Of a DNA stretch of 20,336 nucleotides, positions 14,327-20,336 are shown in pieces. Positions within the stretch are counted from its first letter, which is position 1; every line of letters starts with the position of its first letter. The notes under the pieces were generated by a model, which did no database searches, was not told the origin of the DNA, and saw only the letters and a program-made list of their open reading frames with translations. The translations under genes and the position numbers were made by a program. Source of the stretch: Candidatus Electronema nielsenii (GTDB lineage: Bacteria > Desulfobacterota > Desulfobulbia > Desulfobulbales > Desulfobulbaceae); contig JAGIXO010000020.1 in assembly GCA_026122915.1 (NCBI GenBank), forward strand, positions 1 to 20,336. The letters run 5' to 3'.

Positions 14327-14902
14327 ATGCAGAAAATGGCGGTGCTGCTCTCCGGTTCCGGCAGAACCTTGGACAATTTTCATCAGCGGATTCAAGCGGG
14401 TATTCTCAATGCCGAAATCCAGGTGGTGATCTCTAATGTTGCTGATGCGCTGGGCTTGGAAAAGGCGAAAGGTTACGGCTATCCCGCCTTTCACGCGGTC
14501 GGTAGCGCGGCCACCAACGCAATCCTGGCCCGTTACGACATCAATCTGATCGCGCTGGCCGGATATCTCAAACTCTACCAGCCACCAGAAGCCCTAAAAC
14601 GTCGGGTGATCAATATCCATCCCTCGTTAATTCCTGCCTTTTGCGGGCCGGGTTTTTACGGCCATCACGTCCACGAAGCGGTGCTGGCTAAAGGTTGCAC
14701 GGTCAGTGGTTGTACCGTCCATTTTGCTAATGAAATCTACGACGAAGGGCCGATTATTATGCAGCGTTGTGTAAGCATCGACGACTGCCAAACCGCAGAT
14801 GAAATTGCTGATCGGGTTTTCGCCTTGGAATGCGAGGTTTATCCCGAAGCCATCAATTTGGTGGACGAAAAGGGCGCAGAGCATTTCTGGCACAGAGGAT
14901 AA
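14327..14902 (+). CDS. purN: Phosphoribosylglycinamide formyltransferase
   Basis: PurN transfers a formyl group from 10-formyl-tetrahydrofolate to GAR in de novo purine synthesis. The 191-residue protein has the phosphate-binding loop LSGSGRTL (8-15). The catalytic block INIHPSLIPAF has N96 and H98, and SGCTVHFANEIYDEGPII has D139, so the N/H/D triad is complete. Its ATG follows directly after the TAA of the IMP cyclohydrolase gene, with no space, so translational coupling is likely. SGRT replaces the more common SGTN in the first loop, a small departure from the canonical enzyme. A strictly homologous folate formyltransferase of another pathway is possible but less likely, given the neighbour. 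Confidence 0.88.
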   Translation: MQKMAVLLSGSGRTLDNFHQRIQAGILNAEIQVVISNVADALGLEKAKGYGYPAFHAVGSAATNAILARYDINLIALAGYLKLYQPPEALKRRVINIHPSLIPAFCGPGFYGHHVHEAVLAKGCTVSGCTVHFANEIYDEGPIIMQRCVSIDDCQTADEIADRVFALECEVYPEAINLVDEKGAEHFWHRG

Positions 14903-14940
14903 GCGGGTTCTTTAATCTCTTTGATCGTTAAGAAGGCAAG

Positions 14941-16341
14941 ATGCACGACTGTCCTGATTTGCAGAGAATGTGCCAGCGGGTACGTGAGAAGTCTGTTAGC
15001 TATGAGCAGTACAATTTTACCTGCTATTTTGATGACTTCCTCAAGGCGTTCTTTGATCTCGCCCAAGAATATGAATCGCTGAACGATTTCTACCGAATCT
15101 GCGTGGCCGTGCCTTTAGAAATGCTCGACATTTCCAGTGCGCTTTACCTCTATGATGAGAAAGATCAGGCACTGTATTTGATCTGCGACTGTAGGCAAGG
15201 CGTACATCAAAAGAAGGAGCCTGCGCCAGATAATATCATCCTTTGCAACGATCCGTATCGTAGCGGTGATAGTTATGTGATGCCGATTTGTAGCAAGGCG
15301 CAGATGGAGTTGAATGAACCACCGGACGAGGAACATCATCCACCGCAGTGTCCAAGTCCGGGGCGACTGCACGGCAAAAATCGGGTGCTGGGTATGTACA
15401 GCATCTCGCCCTTTGAGAAGCTGTCTAAAAATGATCGATTTTTCTTCACTAAATACACTAACCGAATTGGCTATAGTCTGCACAATCGACTGATGGCTTT
15501 GCAGAACATCGAACATCTCAAGTTTATCAACACGTTGGTGCTGGATATTGAACACAATGTAATTGTGCCGAATATGTATTTCCGGCACCTGTTTAATAAG
15601 CTGAAGAAAAGCATTACGGAGATTAAAACGCTGCGCGGGGACATCTGCAACGTGGCGGATTCAGAAAAAGCCGAAGAGCGGGATGCCTGTATAGATCGCT
15701 GCACAGCCTTCCAAAAGAGCCTGATGTTTCATCACGGCGAGTTAGTCAAGCATCACCAGAACATCAGCCTCTTTCTCGAAAGCCTGTTCCGGCGTGAACA
15801 TTTTGAACGAGGCTGCATGATTCTTCATCCTAAGCAGTGCTTTGTTGAAAAAGAAATTATTCTTCCGCAGTTAGAGCATTATGACAGCCGCTTTCGCTCC
15901 GCCAACATCTCAGTGGAACGGCCCGGCAACATGCTCTATGAGGAATTTCAGCTTTATGTCGATATCGGTTTGCTTTCACAGGTTTATGCTAATCTTTTCT
16001 CCAACGCGACCAAATACACCCGCGAAATCATCACTCACGAAGGCAAGCCGCGCAAGGCTGTGGCGTATGGCCGTGAGGTAGTCGATAACTTCCCTGAATG
16101 CGGCGAAAAAGGGATCAAGTTCAATGTGTTCAGCACTGGCCCGCATTTGGACAAAGAGGATGCACGGCATATCTTTCAGGAAGGAGTGCGCGGCAAGGAT
16201 AGCCAAGGTATCCACGGGACAGGCCACGGTCTTTCCTTTGTCCAGCACGTGGTAGAGCTACATGGCGGCATTGTCGGCTACGAAGCCACTGCCGAGGGCA
16301 ACAACTTCTACTTCATCCTGCCCATCGTTTCCGCTGTCTAA
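14941..16341 (+). CDS. Soluble sensor histidine-kinase-like protein with degenerate ATP-binding motif
   Basis: A 466-residue cytoplasmic protein without membrane helices. Residues about 30-190 look like a GAF-type sensory domain, with an inserted His/Cys-rich stretch (near 102-144, C102, C117, C137, H132, H133, H144). Then comes a dimerisation-type helix with H205 in LDIEHNVIVPN, in place of the usual HELRTPL. The ATPase domain has an N-box (YANLFSNATKYT, N351 and N355) and an intact glycine loop GTGHGL (426-431). The G1 box, however, reads VFSTGPHL (396-403), lacking the usual Asp or Asn and second Gly. ATP binding may be altered or lost. Start: ATG at 14941 after AGAAGG. No response-regulator gene lies in the window. 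Confidence 0.75.
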   Translation: MHDCPDLQRMCQRVREKSVSYEQYNFTCYFDDFLKAFFDLAQEYESLNDFYRICVAVPLEMLDISSALYLYDEKDQALYLICDCRQGVHQKKEPAPDNIILCNDPYRSGDSYVMPICSKAQMELNEPPDEEHHPPQCPSPGRLHGKNRVLGMYSISPFEKLSKNDRFFFTKYTNRIGYSLHNRLMALQNIEHLKFINTLVLDIEHNVIVPNMYFRHLFNKLKKSITEIKTLRGDICNVADSEKAEERDACIDRCTAFQKSLMFHHGELVKHHQNISLFLESLFRREHFERGCMILHPKQCFVEKEIILPQLEHYDSRFRSANISVERPGNMLYEEFQLYVDIGLLSQVYANLFSNATKYTREIITHEGKPRKAVAYGREVVDNFPECGEKGIKFNVFSTGPHLDKEDARHIFQEGVRGKDSQGIHGTGHGLSFVQHVVELHGGIVGYEATAEGNNFYFILPIVSAV

Positions 16342-16362
16342 GAGGCGGAAAAGCGAGGAAAC

Positions 16363-17463
16363 TTGAATCAACCGCCGCTGATAATTCACACCGACTGGTC
16401 GCGCTCTTGGGGTGGACAGGAAATTCGGACGCTTACCGAGCTGCGCGAGATGCGGAAACTCGGCTTCCGCACTGCCCTGATTGTGCGCGAGGGTGCAGAG
16501 CTGGCGCACCGCTGCGAGCAGGAAGGCTTTCCGGTTTATTGCATCGATTTTTCTTCCAAATTCAATCTGCCTGCTTGGCTGCAACTACTCAGGCTGCTTT
16601 GGCGGCTGCGGCCAGCGGTAGTCAACACCCATTCCTCCGAGGATTCTTGGATGGCGGGCTGCGCTGCTCGCATCTGCGGGGTACCGCTGATTGCTCGCAC
16701 CCGACATGTGCTGGAACCCATCTCCTCTTCTTTCAGTTACCGAGCTTTTCCCCATATCATTTTTGCTTGCAGCGAGGCCATTGCCAAACAGTTAGCTGAA
16801 CAAGGGGTGCCGCGTCGAAAGATTGTGGTGCAATCCACCGGCATTGACGAGGAACGCTTTTGTTTTTCCGCGCAAGACCGGGAGGAAGTACGGCAGCAGT
16901 ACAACATAAGCAATCAGGATATCCTTGTCGGCAATGTAGCTTTTCTTCGCCACTACAAAGGTCACGAGTTTATTGCCAAGACAGCAGCAGCACTACCTGA
17001 GCGGTTCAAATTCATGATCGTCGGTGGCGGTAATGGTCGTGCAATCTTGGAGAAGGACATTGCTAAGGCAGGAGTGCAGAATCGTTTTATTCTCGTGGGT
17101 CATCGCGAAGACCCAGAGCGTTTTTTCTCTGCCTTTGACCTCATTTTTTTCTCTTCTTATGAGACCGAAGGTATTTCTCAATCCTTCATTCAGGGTTTGC
17201 TTTACGGCATTCCGCTCTTGACCTGCCGCACTCCTTCTATTCTTGAACCACTGGAATTTGTGCAGAAATACAAGCTGGTGGATTACGGAGATGTGGAGGC
17301 AGCGAAAGTAGCTCTGCTGGAGTTAGCCGCGCACACTGTTCATGATGAAGAACACGTGCGGCAACAACGTGACGATATTGCTGGAAAATACGGCCTACGA
17401 AAGATGGTGGAGAATATCGTCAGGATATACGGCGAGCAAGGGGTGAGGCTGAATCACCCCTGA
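16363..17463 (+). CDS. GT4-family glycosyltransferase
   Basis: The 366-residue cytosolic or membrane-peripheral protein has the GT-B fold of family 4 retaining glycosyltransferases. The N-terminal domain contains SWGGQEIRTLTELREM, the glycine-rich acceptor-side loop, and VNTHSSEDSWMAGCAARICG. The C-terminal, nucleotide-sugar-binding domain starts around VGNVAFLRHYKGHEF (189-203) and includes MIVGGGNGRAILEKD. The donor-binding motif E-x7-E reads E269-GISQSFI-Q277, so the second glutamate is a glutamine. The start is a TTG at 16363 with GAGG just upstream, 22 bp after the kinase-like gene. It likely acts in polysaccharide or lipopolysaccharide assembly, but the sugar and acceptor are unknown. 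Its end overlaps convergent mnmA by 69 bp. Confidence 0.9.
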   Translation: MNQPPLIIHTDWSRSWGGQEIRTLTELREMRKLGFRTALIVREGAELAHRCEQEGFPVYCIDFSSKFNLPAWLQLLRLLWRLRPAVVNTHSSEDSWMAGCAARICGVPLIARTRHVLEPISSSFSYRAFPHIIFACSEAIAKQLAEQGVPRRKIVVQSTGIDEERFCFSAQDREEVRQQYNISNQDILVGNVAFLRHYKGHEFIAKTAAALPERFKFMIVGGGNGRAILEKDIAKAGVQNRFILVGHREDPERFFSAFDLIFFSSYETEGISQSFIQGLLYGIPLLTCRTPSILEPLEFVQKYKLVDYGDVEAAKVALLELAAHTVHDEEHVRQQRDDIAGKYGLRKMVENIVRIYGEQGVRLNHP

Positions 17464-18468
17464 CCCTACTACCTGATCATCCTCATATAAAACCGCAAAC
17501 TGACCCGGCGTAACCGCCCGCTGCGGCTCCTTGAAGAAAACGCGCCAGCAACCGTTTTCCGTAGGTACAGCCTTTGCCTCAGCAGCCTGATGGCGCGAGC
17601 GAAGTTGCACTCGGCCTTGCCATTGCTCCGGCGGGTCGATCTGCCACTGCAGATCGGCCAGCAACAGTTCACGCTGGAACAGCTCTTCATTCTTACCCAC
17701 GATCACCTGATGTTGCTCCGCATCCAAGCCGGTCACATACCACGGAGTTGCGTCAGGAATGCCCAATCCACGCCGCTGCCCCACAGTGTATTTCCAATAC
17801 CCCAAATGCGAACCAAGTACCCTACCCTTTCTGGTCACTATCTCACCGCTGCGGGCCTTTATCCCCTGTTTATCGAGAAAAGCAGCTAAATCCTGACCAG
17901 CAAGAAAGCAGACATCTTGACTCTCGCCATCCTTCTCAAAATGGTTGAAGCCCGTAGCACGGACACGCGCAAACACGTCTTGCTTCCGCCAATCACCCAG
18001 CGGTAGAACGAGTCGAGAAAGCTGTTTTGCGGTTAAGCGGCAGAGGAAATACGACTGATCCTTGGCTGGATCAAGGCCCCGGCAAAGCCTGCCATCCTCG
18101 ATTCGTGCATAATGACCGGTCGCCATTGCATTCATGCCCTTGGCGACCATCGCCTCGAAGAGCAGGCCGAATTTGATCAGCCGGTTGCAGAGGATGCAAG
18201 GGTTGGGTGTGAGTCCCTGTCTATAGGTAGCTGTAAAAGTAGCAATAATCTGCTGCTGAAACTGCTTGCGCAGGTCAACGAGATGAAGCGGAATGCCAAG
18301 GCGGTCGGCAATCTGCTGCACCTTGCCGACCTGTTGTTCGCTCTCCGGCAGGAGGAGCATGAAAAAGCCTTGCACGGCAAATCCTTGCTCCAGCAGCAGC
18401 GCGGCGGCGGTTGTGGAGTCCACCCCGCCGCTGAGGGCAACGCCGATGTTTCGGGGAGAAAGAGGCAT
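17395..18468 (-). CDS. mnmA: tRNA-specific 2-thiouridylase MnmA
   Basis: MnmA adds sulfur to C2 of U34 in tRNA-Lys, -Glu and -Gln. The 357-residue protein has the PP-loop ALSGGVDSTT (11-20) and the TPNPCILCNRLIKFG block, where C94 is the catalytic cysteine (C91 replaces the Asp found in E. coli). The second catalytic cysteine is C187 in SQDVCFL, and the barrel segments LGYWKYTVGQRRGLGIPDAT and VTPGQFAVLY are typical. The family normally ends soon after the GSGVI segment; here about 18 more residues (HPLLAVYPDDILHHLS and neighbours) extend the tail into the 3' end of the glycosyltransferase gene. It lies 14 bp downstream of the alkaline phosphatase gene on the same strand. Confidence 0.96.
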   Translation of the reverse strand: MPLSPRNIGVALSGGVDSTTAAALLLEQGFAVQGFFMLLLPESEQQVGKVQQIADRLGIPLHLVDLRKQFQQQIIATFTATYRQGLTPNPCILCNRLIKFGLLFEAMVAKGMNAMATGHYARIEDGRLCRGLDPAKDQSYFLCRLTAKQLSRLVLPLGDWRKQDVFARVRATGFNHFEKDGESQDVCFLAGQDLAAFLDKQGIKARSGEIVTRKGRVLGSHLGYWKYTVGQRRGLGIPDATPWYVTGLDAEQHQVIVGKNEELFQRELLLADLQWQIDPPEQWQGRVQLRSRHQAAEAKAVPTENGCWRVFFKEPQRAVTPGQFAVLYEDDQVVGSGVIQPHPLLAVYPDDILHHLS

Positions 18469-18482
18469 AAAATTTCAGCAGA

Positions 18483-20129
18483 TCAATTGCCGGTCAGGAC
18501 GTTAATCGCCTTCTGCCCTACTTCAGTCGTGTGCATCATCTGGCCGAACTGCGCCGTGATTTCACGTGGGCCGTAGGTCAAGACCGGCACTGGCTCATTG
18601 GTGTGTGTGCCGGTTGCCCAGACCACCGACTGAAATTTTGACTGGATGCGTCCGATGATATCCGCCCGCACACCTGCCCCGTACACGTAGAACTCTTCAA
18701 AGTCATCGATCTTGGGAAAAGATTTGCTGCCTAACGCCTCATGGTCTTTGATATAATATGCGTTTCGTTCCTCTTGCAAAGCCCGCGCAGCTTCCTTTTC
18801 TGTGACCGGAAAGGCGGTGTTCTCATTGATCAGCTTGGCAAGGGCAGCAGGTTTCTGCTTCTTTTTCGGCAGGGCATCGAATTGTTCCAGAATGGTCTGA
18901 TAGCTCATCTTCTGGGCATATAGCTTGTCCAACACATCATGCGGCACGAAATTGAATTCCGGCTCAAATGGCTCATTTTTGAACAGAAGACCCGGCAGTT
19001 CCTTCTTTTCCGGCAGATTGCGGCGGTTGTAGCTGAAGCCAAAGCCGCCAGTGTTATGGTCAGCCAGCACGATCAGCAGCGTGTCATTGCGCTGCTTCAC
19101 CCAATTGAGGATGACCTGTAGCGTCTCGTCCATAACCAGCATTTCATGCAGCAGCCGACCAGCATCGTTGGCATGTTCCGCCTGATCAATCTGTCCGGCT
19201 TCAACCATCAGGAAAAATCCGTTCTGATGCTTTGCCAAGGTGTCGAGAGCCTTGCCGGTCATTTCCTTCAAGGTCGGCGTAGAGCGTTCCGGCTTGGCCA
19301 GCTCCGCCCGCTGCTGCAAGGCATCCGGCATCATCGAGCTGCTGAACAATCCTAAGATTTTCTTGCCTGCCGCCTGCTCAAGCTGCTGTTTGGTGAAGGC
19401 GACGGCGTAGCCTTTTTGCTCGGCTTCGGCGATGAGATTGCGGCTGTCTTTGCGGGACGATTTCAGTTTGATTTTGCCGCTCGTCCGTTGTTTCAAGGAC
19501 TGATGAATATCCGTTGCCTCATCGCTGGCTTCTTGGGGAATGAAATAGCGCAGGCCGCCTGACAGCATCACATCCACATCGTTATTCAGCAGATCAACAG
19601 CAATTTCGTTTTCTTTGGCGCGGGCAGTCTGATGCGCGGCAAATCCCGCAGGAGTGGCATGAGTCAAGCGGGTGTCAGATACCAGTCCGGTCGCTTTGCC
19701 CATTTTCTTTGCCTTTTCCAGAATAGTTTCTGTCGGATTGCCCTGCTCATCCACGCCGATCATTTCAGAACCGGCAGCCTTGCCGCTGGCGATCTGGGTT
19801 GATGAAGCCGCTGAGTCTGTGACCAGCACATTCGCTGCCTCATGCGAGGTAAAGCCGATCACGCCGGTATCTGCGAGTTCCTCCAGTGCAGTTTTTATTC
19901 CGGCGGCTTTGTAGGGCGAGGTCGCGGCGTATTTGGCGTAGCTGTCCAACAGACCAACTGCCGGAAAGCCCATACCGTCGCCGATCATCACGATCACGTT
20001 GCGGATTTTCGGCTCTTGCTGAACTGGAGCCACCTGTTTTTTCTCCAGCGCGGCGCAGCTGGTGAAGAGCAGAGCGGTTGCCAAGATGACGATGTTCCGC
20101 CGCCGCAGGGAAAAGCGCATTGAGGTCAT
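18483..20129 (-). CDS. Alkaline phosphatase, probable lipoprotein
   Basis: The 548-residue enzyme hydrolyses phosphate monoesters outside the cytoplasmic membrane. A positively charged N-terminus (MTSMRFSLRRRN) and a hydrophobic stretch are followed by LLFTSC, with C25 as the likely lipidated residue; the lipobox is imperfect (F at -3). Catalytic features are MIGDGMG (D51, metal), VTDSAASST with S106 as the nucleophile, VSDTRLTHATP, and the metal-binding blocks VEAGQIDQAEHANDAGR, LADHNTGGF and GTHTNEPVP. The middle region (about 400-460) is an insertion rich in Lys and Glu. I choose the ATG at 20129, not the one at 20153, because AAGGAG is six bases upstream. It precedes mnmA closely, and possible co-transcription is not explained by function. 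Confidence 0.93.
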   Translation of the reverse strand: MTSMRFSLRRRNIVILATALLFTSCAALEKKQVAPVQQEPKIRNVIVMIGDGMGFPAVGLLDSYAKYAATSPYKAAGIKTALEELADTGVIGFTSHEAANVLVTDSAASSTQIASGKAAGSEMIGVDEQGNPTETILEKAKKMGKATGLVSDTRLTHATPAGFAAHQTARAKENEIAVDLLNNDVDVMLSGGLRYFIPQEASDEATDIHQSLKQRTSGKIKLKSSRKDSRNLIAEAEQKGYAVAFTKQQLEQAAGKKILGLFSSSMMPDALQQRAELAKPERSTPTLKEMTGKALDTLAKHQNGFFLMVEAGQIDQAEHANDAGRLLHEMLVMDETLQVILNWVKQRNDTLLIVLADHNTGGFGFSYNRRNLPEKKELPGLLFKNEPFEPEFNFVPHDVLDKLYAQKMSYQTILEQFDALPKKKQKPAALAKLINENTAFPVTEKEAARALQEERNAYYIKDHEALGSKSFPKIDDFEEFYVYGAGVRADIIGRIQSKFQSVVWATGTHTNEPVPVLTYGPREITAQFGQMMHTTEVGQKAINVLTGN

Positions 20130-20178
20130 TTGTTCTCCTTGAGTAAAAGCCATCTGTTGCCGACTCTGCTATTCCTGC

Positions 20179-20213
20179 TTGGAAAAAGACACGGAACAGA
20201 GTATTTTTTCCGT
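20179..20213 (+). promoter_or_regulatory. Candidate promoter and overlapping inverted repeat
   Basis: TTGGAA (20179-20184) and TATTTT (20202-20207) are 17 bases apart, a modest sigma-70 match for the rightward partial gene. A 6-bp inverted repeat, ACGGAA (20191-20196) with TTCCGT (20208-20213), brackets the -10 box and could be an operator. Neither is strong on its own. Confidence 0.35.
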
Positions 20214-20237
20214 CATCTTACAGCCAAGGAGGAAAAA

Positions 20238-20336
20238 ATGCCAATGGAAGTGCTGGCCTTTGTCAAAGCGGAATGGGTCAAGCCGCTCTGGAAGCAGCTT
20301 GAGCGGATAAGCGGCGAGCGGGCCAAGGAGCTTGAC
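20238..20336 (+). CDS. Partial gene of unknown function (5' end only)
   Basis: A clear Shine-Dalgarno (AAGGAGG, 20227-20233) precedes the ATG at 20238, and the frame stays open to the window edge. The 33 visible residues begin MPMEVLAFVKAEWVKPLWKQ and continue as a charged, amphipathic helix with several Trp, Lys and Glu residues. No signal peptide or membrane segment is visible. I do not recognise it, and too little is present to assign a family. Confidence 0.7.
   Translation, partial: MPMEVLAFVKAEWVKPLWKQLERISGERAKELD

Overview
This 20.3 kb window looks like ordinary chromosome from an anaerobic or microaerobic Gram-negative bacterium. The best guess is a Desulfobacterota (former Deltaproteobacteria) relative of the Desulfobulbales, the order that includes cable bacteria. 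The reasons are an FmdE-family protein beside U32-superfamily proteins, a compact-cysteine iron-sulfur flavoprotein, MJ0042-type zinc ribbons, a stand-alone IMP cyclohydrolase domain and a lipoprotein alkaline phosphatase. The lineage is an inference from gene content. I see no rRNA, tRNA, CRISPR array, insertion sequence or phage gene. No stretch over 300 bases lacks a gene.

Left part (1-2709). The window opens in the 3' part of a leftward membrane protein gene whose frame breaks at a homopolymer near 115-119. Next comes leftward glyQ, with a consensus promoter, a strong Shine-Dalgarno and an intrinsic terminator, but no glyS beside it. Rightward and divergent from glyQ are a small CoA-binding (Rossmann) protein and an Isf-like iron-sulfur flavoprotein.

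Centre-left (2710-8140). A promoter at 2744-2773 precedes three rightward genes: a zinc-ribbon/two-TM/HAMP protein without an output domain, a PhnD-like periplasmic binding protein without a transporter, and a cytosolic protein of unknown function. This looks like a sensory module. It ends exactly where leftward rlmN ends. Then come a histidine phosphatase (CobC-like) and cobU, probably for cobalamin nucleotide-loop assembly.

Centre (8172-13023). A visibly AT-rich leftward polytopic membrane gene is split by a one-base insertion in an A6/T6 tract at 9230-9235. Upstream of it is a tight leftward operon bounded by a promoter (13146-13174) and a terminator (10032-10063): a canonical U32 protein (TrhP-like), a divergent second U32-superfamily protein with its own cysteine clusters, and an FmdE-family protein. 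This is the most interesting unit in the window. By analogy with paired U32 enzymes (UbiU/UbiV, TrhP1/TrhP2) it could be an oxygen-independent modification or hydroxylation system with an FmdE partner.

Right part (13252-20336). Rightward genes are an Hsp15-like S4 protein, a stand-alone IMP cyclohydrolase directly abutting purN, a soluble histidine-kinase-like protein with an altered ATP-binding box, and a GT4 glycosyltransferase. The glycosyltransferase overlaps the end of leftward mnmA by 69 bp. Upstream of mnmA, on the same strand, is a lipoprotein alkaline phosphatase. A partial rightward gene starts at 20238 and runs off the window.
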